A stretch of DNA of 64,000 nt from Candidatus Rhodoferax bjergmarkensis (GCA_016708345.1 JADJFX010000043.1:102457-166456); one strand, 5' to 3'. Positions 28,115 to 36,904 are shown, counted from the stretch's first letter. A program made the numbers and translations. The notes: generated by a model from the sequence alone, not told the origin.

Positions 28115-28822
28115 ATGCTGATGCAATACAAGGTCATCTTCGCATCTGCGGTCGAGGTCACTTACGCAGTGGTCACTCGTACCTGGCTTCGCCAGCACTT
28201 GGATGGGGCTTACCTTGAATTGGCCGTGTCGGCCTTTCGCGTTGCAACTATCGTCGTCTATTGGGGTTTGTTTCAGGACCTCGTCCGTTCTCGGGCCAAG
28301 GCGTCAAACACGCTTAGGCATCCGCTCTTGGTCGTAGGCATTGCCACTGCGTTGGCAATCCCCTTCCTCTTTCGTGGTTGGTCGCCCGGGGGTGGCTTGG
28401 GTACGGCCATCGTTTTCGCCTTGACCAGCATCGTCGTCGGTCTGCGCGAGGAGATTCTTTATCGCTGCGTACTGCTTAATCTCATGCAACCCCGTATCGG
28501 TGTAATTGGCTCTTTGCTTTGCTCAACCGTCATCTTCACCGTGTACCACTATGGGGCACAACCGTTTACCGTACTTTGGATTACCGAATGCACCTGCATG
28601 TCACTGCTGCTCGGTCTCATCTATATCCGCAGCGGCTCATTGCTCACGGTTGCCGCCATACATGCACTTTATGACGGCATTTGGGTCCTCGGCCCGTATC
28701 TCAGCACACCAATTCCCGATATTTGGCGGCCGGTATTCCAATGCTCGGCACTCGCCCTTGTCGTTGCTTGGTGGCGCTTTGGTGCCCACGCGCCAAACAG
28801 CACCGTAATTCGCGGAACATGA
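28115..28822 (+). CDS. CPBP family intramembrane metalloprotease
   Basis: 235 residues with about six hydrophobic helices. The Abi/CAAX protease motifs are in order: REEILYRCVLL (E-E-x3-R), FTVYHYGAQ (F-x3-H) and AAIHALYDGIW. The start ATG 28115 follows AGGAAG at 28104-28109. It is an inner-membrane peptidase; bacterial relatives act in bacteriocin immunity or protein maturation, but the substrate here is unknown. It sits alone on the + strand, flanked by the arginase gene and the BrnTA module. Confidence 0.85.
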   Translation: MLMQYKVIFASAVEVTYAVVTRTWLRQHLDGAYLELAVSAFRVATIVVYWGLFQDLVRSRAKASNTLRHPLLVVGIATALAIPFLFRGWSPGGGLGTAIVFALTSIVVGLREEILYRCVLLNLMQPRIGVIGSLLCSTVIFTVYHYGAQPFTVLWITECTCMSLLLGLIYIRSGSLLTVAAIHALYDGIWVLGPYLSTPIPDIWRPVFQCSALALVVAWWRFGAHAPNSTVIRGT

Positions 28823-28946
28823 CGACGTAATGGATGAAAACAAAGGCCGTAAATTCAGGAAGGTGCACACTAACTTCATGAAAAAGGAATTCAAAGCTTC
28901 GATACTGCAGCCATATAGATATTCATCTTGTTTTATTAAAATATAA

Positions 28947-28962
28947 ATAGATAATCGTCTAT
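28947..28962. promoter_or_regulatory. Inverted repeat directly upstream of brnT
   Basis: ATAGA-TAATCG-TCTAT ends exactly at the base before the brnT ATG (28963), within an AT-rich promoter stretch (28920-28962). BrnA antitoxins repress their own operon through a ribbon-helix-helix domain, so this is the likely operator. Confidence 0.5.
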
Positions 28963-29226
28963 ATGAATTTAACTTGGGATGAACTGAAGCGGCAAACTGC
29001 CCTAGCCGACAGGGGCGTTGACTTTGCTGATGCGCAGCAGGTGTTTGCCCGTTGCGTGTATGAGTTTGAAGACATCCGTCACGACTATGGTGAATGCAGG
29101 ATGATTTGTGTCGGTTTTTTGGCTGACCGCCTGATGGTGGTCGGGTATGTGCAACGTGGTGAGAGCCGCCACATTTTTTCGATGAGGAAAGCCAATGGCC
29201 GCGAACAAAACCGCTTTGGGCAGTGA
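28963..29226 (+). CDS. brnT: BrnT family ribonuclease toxin
   Basis: 87 residues, the usual BrnT (DUF497) length, with LTWDELKRQTALADRGVDFADAQQVF at the start, the central R-x-DYGE-R block (RHDYGECRM) and the closing IFSMRKANGREQNRF. BrnT is a RelE-fold RNase. The usual 'N-L-x-K-H-G' is altered to ALADRG, a small departure from the consensus. The stop lies inside the antitoxin gene (32 nt overlap), the toxin-first order typical of brnTA. Confidence 0.9.
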   Translation: MNLTWDELKRQTALADRGVDFADAQQVFARCVYEFEDIRHDYGECRMICVGFLADRLMVVGYVQRGESRHIFSMRKANGREQNRFGQ

Positions 29227-29554
29227 TCTGGCGCGCATGGATGCGCACACCATCACGCCGCAAGAATATGACGAGCTGCCTGAAATAACAGATGCTGATA
29301 TGCAACGTGGCACTTGGAAAATTGGCGACAAAGTGGTCAGCCAGAAGCAGGGCCGCGCCGCATTCGGTGCGGCGTTGAAGCAAAAAATTAACATCGCACT
29401 CGACCCCGATGTGCTTGCTTGGTACCGCGCCCAAGCCGGTGGGCGCGGGTACCAAACGCTGATCAACGCGACCCTGCGCGAAGCGATGCGCGGCGTGCAG
29501 CTGGCCGATACCGTGCGTGCCGTGGTGCGCGAGGAGTTGCGTCGGACGGTTTGA
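29195..29554 (+). CDS. brnA: BrnA family antitoxin
   Basis: 119 residues. The C-terminal ribbon-helix-helix segment (KINIALDPDVLAWYRAQAGGRGYQTLINATLREAM) both dimerises and binds the operator; the N-terminal part (TPQEYDELPEITDADMQRGTWKIGD) is the BrnT-neutralising arm. It starts at ATG 29195 within brnT. The module converges with ornithine cyclodeaminase. Confidence 0.9.
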   Translation: MAANKTALGSDLARMDAHTITPQEYDELPEITDADMQRGTWKIGDKVVSQKQGRAAFGAALKQKINIALDPDVLAWYRAQAGGRGYQTLINATLREAMRGVQLADTVRAVVREELRRTV

Positions 29555-29589
29555 CGCGAGCTGCACCGCTTGGCCCTATTGGTGCGGGC

Positions 29590-30645
29590 TCATTGACTCC
29601 CGCAAGGCCGGTCGATGCCAGTGAGCAGACTGAACAAGTCCTTGGGGTCGGCCAAATCAGGCACCAGTGACACCGATTGCCCGACGCCCAGCGCTTCGGC
29701 CTGAGCGCGCAGCCAGCGCAGGGCCGCGTAGTCTTCCAGCGCAAAACCGACCGAGTCAAACACCGTGACCTGGCGCTCGTCGCTGCGGCCCGGCGCATGG
29801 CCGCACAGCACCTGCCACAGTTCGGTCACGGCAAAGTCAGGGGGCATTTGCTGCACATCGCCCTCGGCCCGGGTTTGCGGTTCGTACTGCACAAAAACAG
29901 AAGCGCCGCGCAGCACATCAGGGTGCAGCTCCGTCTTGCCGGGGCAGTCGCCGCCCACACCGTTGATGTGCATGCCCGGCTCGACCAGATCGGGCGTGAG
30001 GATGGTCGCTTTGGTCTTGTCCGCCGTTACCGTGGTCACGATGTCCGCGCCACGGGCCGCTTGGGCAATGCTGGTGCAGAGCGTGATCTTGATCGGCGTG
30101 TGCTGAAGGTTGCGCACCAGCTTGGCTGTGGCCTGTGGGTCCACATCAAACAAGCGCAGCTCTTCAATGCCCAGCAAATAGTGAAACGCCAGTGCCTGAA
30201 ATTCGCTTTGCGCGCCGTTGCCGATCAGCGCCATGCTTTTGCTCTCCGGGCGGGCCAGCGCCTGGGCCGCCACGGCCGACATGGCGGCGGTGCGCAGCGC
30301 GGTGGCAAGCGTCAGCTCGCTGAGCAGCACCGGCGCACCGGTGGCCACATCGGCCAGCACGCCAAAAGCCATCACCGTGGGCAGGCCGCGCAGGGTGTTC
30401 TTGGGGTGGCCGTTGACGTATTTGAAGGCATAGGTGTGGGCGTTGGCTATCGGCATCAGCTCGATCACACCAACGGGTGAATGACTGGCCACGCGGGCGC
30501 ATTTGTCAAAGTCTTGCCAGTGCCGGTAGTCGTCACGAATGGCATCAGCCAAGCCGCGCAGGGTGGCCGCAAGCCCAGCTTGGGTGACGATGGCAGCCAC
30601 ATCTTGGGCGCCAAGAAAACGGGTTTGGAGGTCGGTTGTTGCCAT
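29590..30645 (-). CDS. Ornithine cyclodeaminase
   Basis: 351 residues of the ornithine cyclodeaminase/mu-crystallin family. Seen: the substrate-binding half with FKYVNGHPKNTLRGLPTVMAFG, the Rossmann NAD(H) loop MALIGNGAQSEFQALAF, and VGGDCPGKTELHPDVL. It converts ornithine to proline and ammonia. In this window it supplies the step between arginase (27 kb) and PutA (24-27 kb). It is separated from them by the CPBP protease and brnTA genes on the opposite strand, which look like later insertions into the catabolic cluster. Confidence 0.93.
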   Translation of the reverse strand: MATTDLQTRFLGAQDVAAIVTQAGLAATLRGLADAIRDDYRHWQDFDKCARVASHSPVGVIELMPIANAHTYAFKYVNGHPKNTLRGLPTVMAFGVLADVATGAPVLLSELTLATALRTAAMSAVAAQALARPESKSMALIGNGAQSEFQALAFHYLLGIEELRLFDVDPQATAKLVRNLQHTPIKITLCTSIAQAARGADIVTTVTADKTKATILTPDLVEPGMHINGVGGDCPGKTELHPDVLRGASVFVQYEPQTRAEGDVQQMPPDFAVTELWQVLCGHAPGRSDERQVTVFDSVGFALEDYAALRWLRAQAEALGVGQSVSLVPDLADPKDLFSLLTGIDRPCGSQ

Positions 30646-30741
30646 GGTGCTGAACTCCGGTAGCTGAGTTCAGTTTGGCAACAACCCGTGACAAAGTAAA
30701 GTTTTAAAACGGCATGCTGCTAACGGCATGCAAAACTGCAG

Positions 30742-32421
30742 CTAAACCCAAAGCACTTTACCCTTTTGCGCGTACCACGCTTCAATCTTGGCTTCAACCG
30801 CAGACTCGATGCGGTTGCGGCGGATTTTCATGGTAGGTGTGAGCAGGCCGTTTTCAATGGACCATGGCTGCGGCGCAATCACCACCATCTGAATCTTCTC
30901 GTAATCGGCCAAGCCAGCGTTGATGGTTTTGAGCAGATCGGTCAGTTCTTTCTCGACCCGCGCGCGCACAGCCGGGTCGCCAACTTTGGGGCGAATACCT
31001 TCGGCCAGCACCACCATGGCATAGGCAGCAACTTGGCCCACACCGGAGACCATGGTCATTTCGATCAGCGGGTTGGCGTTGAACTTGTTTTCAATCGGGG
31101 CCGGGGCCACGTATTTGCCCTTGGCTGTTTTGAACATCTCTTTGACGCGGCCAGTCAGCTTGAGCACGCCATCGCTGCGGCGCTCGCCCTTGTCGCCGGT
31201 GCGGAAGTAGCCGTCTTCGGTAAACACTTCAGCGTCCAGATCGGGGCGCTTGTAGTAGCCCACCAGCTGGCCTGGCGACTTGATCAAAATTTCGCCCTCT
31301 TCGCTCAGGCGCACTTTGACGCCTTCCATGGGCGCGCCCACGCAGCCCGGCGCTGTGAGTTTGGGGGTGGAGGAGTGGGAGTAGGCAAAGTCTTCGGTCA
31401 TGCCGTAGCCTTCCATCAGGTTCAGGCCCAGGCGGCGGTACCAGTTGATGAGTTCGGCCGGAATGGGTGCCGAGCCGCTGGCAGCGAGGCGTGCCTGGTC
31501 CAGGCCCAAGCCCTTGAGCACTTTTTTGGCCACCAAGCGACCGACGATCGGAATGCCTAACAAGCGGTCGAGCTTTTTGGGCGGCATCTTGGCAAACACA
31601 CCTTGCTGGAACTTGAGCCACAGGCGCGGCACGGACACAAAGCAGGTGGGCCTTGCGCGGTTCAGGTCGGCCACAAAGGTGTCAAGAGTCTCGGCAAAGA
31701 AGATATGCGCTGTACCGTCAATATAGGATGCACACTCGATCAGGGCGCGTTCAAAAATATGGGCCAGCGGCAAATAGGACAGCAGGCGAATCGGGGTGTC
31801 GGGGCCAAGTTCGCGCCGGATGTAATTGGCAAAACCCAGCGAAGCTGCCGTGGCGCGCTCAAAACTGTGCATCACGCCTTTGGGCGTGCCGGTGGAGCCG
31901 GAGGTGTACAGCAGCATGGCAATGTCGGTGGGCGCACGCCGGACATGGCCTTTCAGGGGCACAACATTTTTGAGCACCGCATACCACTCGGGGAAGTCGG
32001 TGGAGGGAGCCAAGGGGAAGGCGATGCAAGGCAGGCCAGTGGGCACGCCGGACTTTTGCTGCGCCCAAGTATCGAGCTTGCCGACAAACAGCAAGCTGGC
32101 ACCGCTGTGCTCCAGCACGTACTTGACGGTGTCTGCCGTTTCGGTCGGAAAAATGGCCACGGTGGTGTAACCGGCCATCCAGATGGCCAGCTCGGCCATA
32201 AAGAAATGGGCGCAGTTTTTGGACAGGATGGCAATGCGGGCACCGGGCTCAAACCCTTGCGCTTTCAAGTAGGTGGCCATGCGCCGGGCCTGCTCCATCG
32301 TCTGGCCCCAGGTGTAGTCCACGGTCATGCCGTGGCCGGTGGGCTGGGTCAGGAAAATTTTATCGGGGTGAGCCGCTTCGTGCTGAAAAACGTAGTCGAG
32401 CAAAAGTTTGGGAGCGGCCAT
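30742..32421 (-). CDS. Long-chain acyl-CoA synthetase (AMP-binding)
   Basis: 559 residues, ANL superfamily. P-loop LLYTSGSTGTPKGVMHS, adenine motif EGYGMTEDFAYSHSS, and the hinge/C-domain GYFRTGDKGERRSDGVLKLTGRVKEMFKTAKGKYVAP are intact. The 'GRVKEMFKTAKGKYVAP' form is that of long-chain FACS enzymes, which activate fatty acids to acyl-CoA. It stands alone on the minus strand, with a 17-bp palindrome 32 bp upstream of its start that may be its operator. Confidence 0.9.
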   Translation of the reverse strand: MAAPKLLLDYVFQHEAAHPDKIFLTQPTGHGMTVDYTWGQTMEQARRMATYLKAQGFEPGARIAILSKNCAHFFMAELAIWMAGYTTVAIFPTETADTVKYVLEHSGASLLFVGKLDTWAQQKSGVPTGLPCIAFPLAPSTDFPEWYAVLKNVVPLKGHVRRAPTDIAMLLYTSGSTGTPKGVMHSFERATAASLGFANYIRRELGPDTPIRLLSYLPLAHIFERALIECASYIDGTAHIFFAETLDTFVADLNRARPTCFVSVPRLWLKFQQGVFAKMPPKKLDRLLGIPIVGRLVAKKVLKGLGLDQARLAASGSAPIPAELINWYRRLGLNLMEGYGMTEDFAYSHSSTPKLTAPGCVGAPMEGVKVRLSEEGEILIKSPGQLVGYYKRPDLDAEVFTEDGYFRTGDKGERRSDGVLKLTGRVKEMFKTAKGKYVAPAPIENKFNANPLIEMTMVSGVGQVAAYAMVVLAEGIRPKVGDPAVRARVEKELTDLLKTINAGLADYEKIQMVVIAPQPWSIENGLLTPTMKIRRNRIESAVEAKIEAWYAQKGKVLWV

Positions 32422-32757
32422 GGGGTTCCTTTTGTGAATGGTTTTTCAATCATAACTGCCCGGCAGTTACATCAAAAAAGCATCGTTGATCTTGACTTGA
32501 TCCGGCGCAAGGAGTCGTGCTTTACCACTTGGCGCTGACTTATAGGCGCAAGTGACACCAAACCGGGTAGTGATTGGCCTCTAATTCAATTTGGTGAAAG
32601 GGTTGTCACTGATTGTGAAATTATTGGCCTGCGCTTGTAATCCTTGGCGTGAACAACTCAGCAGGCAAGCCCGAACAGGCGTCTGGTTTGACGGTGGCAC
32701 CGCACTCCATGCGTTTGTGTACGCTTCGCTTGCTCTATTCAATTTTCTACATCCAAC
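32422..32757. other. Intergenic region between acyl-CoA ligase and aldehyde dehydrogenase
   Basis: 336 bp between divergent genes. It holds the palindrome at 32453-32469 near the ligase start. No small ORF with support, RNA gene or clear terminator was found. Promoters for both genes are expected here, but I could not fix convincing -35/-10 pairs. Confidence 0.5.
32453..32469. promoter_or_regulatory. Palindrome TAACTGCC-C-GGCAGTTA, candidate operator of the acyl-CoA ligase
   Basis: Perfect 8-bp arms around one central base, 32 bp upstream of the ligase ATG (32421, minus strand). Length and symmetry fit the site of a dimeric regulator such as a TetR or GntR protein. The regulator is unknown; the TetR at 16.1-16.8 kb is one candidate only by association. 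Confidence 0.5.
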
Positions 32758-34452
32758 ATGACCAGCAAAAAGACCGCTACCACGCACCACGCGCACAAGC
32801 CAACAATGAATGCCATGAACCCCGCCACCGGGGAAATTATTGGCAAAGTTCCGCTCACTGACATGGCGGACATGCCGGAAATTTTTAAGCAAGCCCGTGA
32901 AGCGCAGGAAATATGGGCAGAGTTTTCGTTCGATCGGCGGCGCGATCATATTTTTCGCATCCGTGACTATGTCCTGAAAAATGCGGAAGCCATTGCCGAG
33001 GTGGTCTCCAAGAACAACGGCAAAACATTGTCGGACGCCATGAATACAGAGGTTCTCCCCTGTGTGCTCGGTGCCGACTGGTATGCCAAAAAAGCCAAGA
33101 AAATTCTGGAAAAGAAGTCGCTGCCCGCATCCAACGTGCTGTTTGCCAACAAGCGCACCTACATGCTGCGCATGCCCATGGGTGTGGTGGGCGTGATTTC
33201 GCCCTGGAACTACCCGTTTGCCATTCCGTTCGGCGAGATCATCATGGGCCTGATGGCGGGCAACGCGGTCCTGTTCAAGACGGCTTCTGAAACCAGTCTG
33301 GTGGGGGTTGAAATTGAAAAAGCCATCACCGCCGGTGGGCTGCCCGATGGCTTGTTCCGCCTGATTGTGGGCAAGGGACAAGAGGTTTCTACGGCGTTTT
33401 TTGACAATGGCATCGACAAGGTTTTCTTTACCGGCAGCGTGTCTGTCGGTCAGGACCTGATGCACCGGGCGGCGCAAACCATGACGCCACTGTCTCTGGA
33501 GCTCGGTGGCAACGATGCCATGATCGTTCTGGAAGACGCCAACATGGAGCGGGCGGTCAATGGTGCCGTGTGGGGAGCCTTCCAAAACAGCGGCCAGACC
33601 TGCGCCGGTATTCAGCGCATCTACGTTCAGGAATCGATCGCCCAGACCTTTTGCCATTTGCTGCGCCAGCGTACCGAAACCTTGCGCCATGGGGTGGACA
33701 CGGGCAATTTCGACATTGACGTGGGGTCGATGACCACACAGCGGCAGATCGAGGCCGTCAAAGTGGCCGTGGACGATGCACTGGAAAAAGGCGCAAAAAT
33801 CCTGGCCGAATCCACTATCCGGGACGAGGACGAGCCCTATTTTTACCCCTGCACCGCCTTGGTGGATGTGGACCACTCCATGATGGTGATGAACCAGGAA
33901 GTCTTCGGCCCGGTGGTTGGCATCATGACCTTCAACACCGACGAGGAAGCGATTGCGCTGGCCAACGACTCCAAGCTGGGCCTGACATCGAGCATCTGGA
34001 CCATGAACAACGAGCGCGGCCGCGCCATGGCCACCCAACTCGTCACCGGCGTGACCACCCTGAACGACCACACGGTGACCCACGGCGCGCCAGAAGTGCC
34101 GTGGCTGGGCTGGAAGCAAAGCGGACTGGGTGCGACCCATGGTTATCTGGGTCTGGAAGAAATGACGCGGCCCAAAGTCGTGCAATACGACATCGCACCG
34201 CAGTTGCACTCCAACCTGTGGTGGTTCCCGGCGCGCAAAATCAAGTACGAACTGTTACTCGATACCGTCCACATCCTGTTCAGCCGGACCCTGCAGGAGC
34301 GTTCCAAAGCGCTGCAGCACGTGCTGCCCAAGCTGCTGATGGACCCGCTCTTGCGTGAAAAACTGCTTTACCTGGTCAACCGTGCCAAACACCGCGGCGA
34401 ACTCAGCCTGGAGCATATGGTGAAAAAGTTCAAGAAGGATCAAAAAGGTTAA
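32758..34452 (+). CDS. Aldehyde dehydrogenase family protein with C-terminal extension
   Basis: 564 residues against about 480-500 for ordinary family members. NAD-binding and catalytic blocks are intact: ISPWNYPFAIPFGE, FTGSVSVGQDLM, general base Glu in LELGGNDAMIV, nucleophile Cys in NSGQTCAGIQ. After the ALDH core (ending about residue 480) comes an extension of ~80 residues, alternating hydrophobic and basic (NLWWFPARKIKYELLLDTVHILF.., MVKKFKKDQKG), which may attach the enzyme to membrane lipid. ATG 32806 is an alternative start. Its divergent neighbour activates fatty acids, so a fatty-aldehyde substrate is plausible but unproven. Confidence 0.87.
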   Translation: MTSKKTATTHHAHKPTMNAMNPATGEIIGKVPLTDMADMPEIFKQAREAQEIWAEFSFDRRRDHIFRIRDYVLKNAEAIAEVVSKNNGKTLSDAMNTEVLPCVLGADWYAKKAKKILEKKSLPASNVLFANKRTYMLRMPMGVVGVISPWNYPFAIPFGEIIMGLMAGNAVLFKTASETSLVGVEIEKAITAGGLPDGLFRLIVGKGQEVSTAFFDNGIDKVFFTGSVSVGQDLMHRAAQTMTPLSLELGGNDAMIVLEDANMERAVNGAVWGAFQNSGQTCAGIQRIYVQESIAQTFCHLLRQRTETLRHGVDTGNFDIDVGSMTTQRQIEAVKVAVDDALEKGAKILAESTIRDEDEPYFYPCTALVDVDHSMMVMNQEVFGPVVGIMTFNTDEEAIALANDSKLGLTSSIWTMNNERGRAMATQLVTGVTTLNDHTVTHGAPEVPWLGWKQSGLGATHGYLGLEEMTRPKVVQYDIAPQLHSNLWWFPARKIKYELLLDTVHILFSRTLQERSKALQHVLPKLLMDPLLREKLLYLVNRAKHRGELSLEHMVKKFKKDQKG

Positions 34453-34466
34453 ATGGCTTTTCAGCC

Positions 34467-34510
34467 TGTAGCGCAAGCAGAACAAGCGCGAGCAGCTATC
34501 AAAACTGTAG
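34467..34510 (+). repeat. Dispersed GCGC/AGCTAT repeat copy, intergenic
   Basis: TGTAGCGC..CAAGCGCGAGCAGCTAT..CTGTAG, 15 nt past the aldehyde dehydrogenase stop, between two convergent genes. It fits the consensus GCGC-N9/10-GCGCNAGNAGCTAT-N7-GTAGCAA shared by at least nine copies in the window. Confidence 0.7.
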
Positions 34511-34589
34511 TGTTTTGACAGTGGCTGGCGCTGTTTTCTGACGGTTTCTGACGGCAGGCCTCTCTCTGAAGGCTTGTGTCTGACGGCAC

Positions 34590-36050
34590 CTATTGGGCAG
34601 CGTTTTGCACCGCGCCAAGCTGGCGAACCCACGGCTTGTTGGCCAGCACCGGCGCTGGCATGGCGTCAATGGCGGCGCGCGCCAGATCGGCGCTGTCAAA
34701 AATGCCGTAGAAAAGGTTGTAGCGGTCTTGCCCGTTGGGGCGGGTGACGGTGTAAGACAGTTGCGCCGGGGTGAGAAATGCGGCGTTCTGGTGAATGAAG
34801 GCCGTCATTTCAGCCGGACTGCCAACACCAGCCAGCTGCACCGTAAAGGCCTTGGGGTTTTGTTGCCGCACCCACTGGCTACCGGGCAGCGGTGCACCGC
34901 CCAAGGAACCCGCCGCAGCTTGCATGGCGGCGTTGTCAACCTTGCTGTTCAACTTGCCAACCGTTTTCTTCAGCTCTCCCATGCTGGTTTGGAGTGCGGC
35001 CATGCCGGTGGCCAGCTCACCGATTTGGCTCTCTTGCGCTTCAAAGCGCGTTTCCAGCGGGGGCAAACGTGTCAATTGGGTGTTGATGAAGGCAACCTCC
35101 TGCTCCGAGCGTGCCAGCGCTTGCTCCGTGCTGGCGGGCACGAAGGCAGGCATCCATTTGACCGCCGCAAACCCGCCCAGCGTCAGCAGCAGAAGACCGG
35201 CGGCAGCGCCATGTGTCCATTTGAAGGTCTTGCGGGTGGCCTCAACATGCGTTCTGAGGTCAGCGCTGACGCCTTGCAGGGCGCGGTCCAGGCGCTGCGC
35301 CTGCACCTGCAAACTGCCCACCAGCTTGCGCACGTCATTAAAGGCATCGTAATGCTCGCGCTGAAACGCCGCCAAGCCCTGCAACTGTGTCGTCAGAATG
35401 GCGTGCTGTTTTTCGGTTTCGTCGCGCACAGCCTCGATGCGTTTGCGATTGCCCCGGGTTGCGGTGTCCAGCAGCTCATATGCCGCATCGAACTGATCAA
35501 GCCGCAGGGACTGCTCATCCAGGATGCGCTGCTGAAACTCCAGCAACTTTTCTAGCGACTGAAGGCTGGTGTCCAGCCGTGAAACGTTGTCATCGATGCG
35601 GGTGTGTACGGTGGAAAACTGTGTTTGGGCGTCGCTTTCCACGCGCAGCAGGCCATCTTGAAGTGCTGTTTGCACCGACTCAATTCTTGTGCCAGTGGCC
35701 GCTGAGAGGCTGTCCAGTGAGTTGGCTTGGTGCTGCAGATCGGTGTTGACCTGCTGCAGATCGGTGCTGACTTGCTGCAGCTGGCTGGCGACTTCGCCAC
35801 CAGTTTGGCGGATGCTGCCCAGTTCTTCATCAAAGCGCTGGCTGTTTTTTGCATAGAGCGCGGTCAGCTCATCGTAACTTTGCAGAATTCTTGCAAGGTG
35901 GTCGTTGATTTCACCTGGCGTCAGGCTGGCGTTGTTCTTTTTAGCCAAAGTCAGCACTTGGGCCATCTTGGGCTCAATGGCAGGTACCTCGGCTGGCAAA
36001 GCTGCGTCCGCAGGGTTCGGAGCCAGTTGGCGTTGCGCATTGTTGTTCAT
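34590..36050 (-). CDS. Coiled-coil membrane protein with C-terminal SPOR-like domain
   Basis: 486 residues. Residues about 60-270 are predicted long coiled coil rich in Q, L and D (QLQQVSTDLQQVNTDLQHQ..). A single transmembrane segment follows (about 285-305, HGAAAGLLLLTLGGFAAV), then a second coiled region and a periplasmic-type end (about 405-480: AFTVQLAGVGSPAEMTAFI..RYNLFYGIFDSADLARAAI..KPWVRQLG) resembling SPOR domains, which bind denuded septal peptidoglycan (compare DamX). A cell-envelope or division role is suggested. There are no operon partners: it converges with the ALDH gene. Confidence 0.65.
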   Translation of the reverse strand: MNNNAQRQLAPNPADAALPAEVPAIEPKMAQVLTLAKKNNASLTPGEINDHLARILQSYDELTALYAKNSQRFDEELGSIRQTGGEVASQLQQVSTDLQQVNTDLQHQANSLDSLSAATGTRIESVQTALQDGLLRVESDAQTQFSTVHTRIDDNVSRLDTSLQSLEKLLEFQQRILDEQSLRLDQFDAAYELLDTATRGNRKRIEAVRDETEKQHAILTTQLQGLAAFQREHYDAFNDVRKLVGSLQVQAQRLDRALQGVSADLRTHVEATRKTFKWTHGAAAGLLLLTLGGFAAVKWMPAFVPASTEQALARSEQEVAFINTQLTRLPPLETRFEAQESQIGELATGMAALQTSMGELKKTVGKLNSKVDNAAMQAAAGSLGGAPLPGSQWVRQQNPKAFTVQLAGVGSPAEMTAFIHQNAAFLTPAQLSYTVTRPNGQDRYNLFYGIFDSADLARAAIDAMPAPVLANKPWVRQLGAVQNAAQ

Positions 36051-36326
36051 GATGATTCCCTTTCACTAAAGTCATGCCATCCATGATGGCGTCAATGGAT
36101 GAAAGTTTATTGACGCGCCATAGAGACCGGGCACTAAAGCCGACCCCTGTGGTGCGGAGCGCATCAGAAGGAAAAAAAGGGTAACCACTCTACTGAATCA
36201 ACAATTGCCAATATTTTTTGACGGGATTGCATCCATTGCTAAGCTCAATGCGTATATCAAGCGTCGAGGCCAAATAACCCGTGAATGGAGTGCCTCGGTT
36301 TAATGTTCAACTTTTTGGAGAAAATA

Positions 36327-36725
36327 ATGACCCGTAGCCTGAAACTTGCCTTGCTGGCCTTGAGCTTCTGCACTGTTGCTGGTGCAGCCACAACCATGGA
36401 AAAAGAGGGTGTGCTGCGTGACGCAACCGGCCGAACCCTGTACTTGTTTGCGAAAGACGAGGCAGGCAAAAGCAATTGCGTGGATGCCTGCCTGGCCAAG
36501 TGGCCCGCCTTCATGGCCGCAGCCGATGCCCAGCCTGCGGGAGACTTGACCCTGGTGACGCGCAACGATGGCAGCAAGCAATGGGCGCTTAAAGGCAAGC
36601 CGCTGTACTACTTTGCCGGCGATGGCACGGTTGGCGACACCAAGGGCGACGGCCTGGGCGGAGTCTGGAGCGTGGTGCGCAGCAATGCGACAGCGCCGGC
36701 CAAGTCCGGTTCTTACAGTTACTGA
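36327..36725 (+). CDS. Secreted protein with Y-x-(F/W/Y)-x-x-D repeats (COG4315 family)
   Basis: 132 residues with a Sec signal peptide (MTRSLKLALLALSFCTVAGA, cleavage after AGA). Two copies of the family motif are seen: LYLFAKDEAGKSNCVDACLAKWPAF and PLYYFAGDGTVGDTKGDGLGGVWSVV. The ATG 36327 has GGAG 7 nt upstream. Function unknown; the family is exported and often found near redox or stress genes. The two cysteines probably pair in the periplasm. Confidence 0.88.
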   Translation: MTRSLKLALLALSFCTVAGAATTMEKEGVLRDATGRTLYLFAKDEAGKSNCVDACLAKWPAFMAAADAQPAGDLTLVTRNDGSKQWALKGKPLYYFAGDGTVGDTKGDGLGGVWSVVRSNATAPAKSGSYSY

Positions 36726-36760
36726 GGGCGCAACGCCCACAGCAAGATCAAAATAGGCCA

Positions 36761-36808
36761 CTACCGCACGTTCTACGTGCGCTAGTAGCTATTAAATTAG
36801 TAGCAATA
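36761..36808 (+). repeat. Dispersed GCGC/AGCTAT repeat copy, intergenic
   Basis: CTACCGCACG..CGTGCGCTAGTAGCTATTAAATTAGTAGCAA, 36 nt past the stop of the secreted protein. Both halves can pair: CGCACGTTCTACGTGCG forms a hairpin and AGTAGCTA..TAGTAGC a second, weaker one. This is one of the best-preserved copies. Confidence 0.75.
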
Positions 36809-36904
36809 TCAAGCCAATTCTTGCCGCCAGTTCGCCACAATCACCCGGTTCAAGGCTGACAACTTGGCTGAACGCAGCCGGTGGCGAGAACGCGGCGAAT
36901 CGGC

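Noticed and set aside
32581..34209. 542-codon open frame antisense to the aldehyde dehydrogenase gene
   Set aside because: Shadow of a gene with intact catalytic motifs; no domain or start signal of its own.
36726..36738. GGGCG-CAA-CGCCC hairpin after the secreted protein gene
   Set aside because: The stem is short and no T tract follows; too weak to call a terminator.
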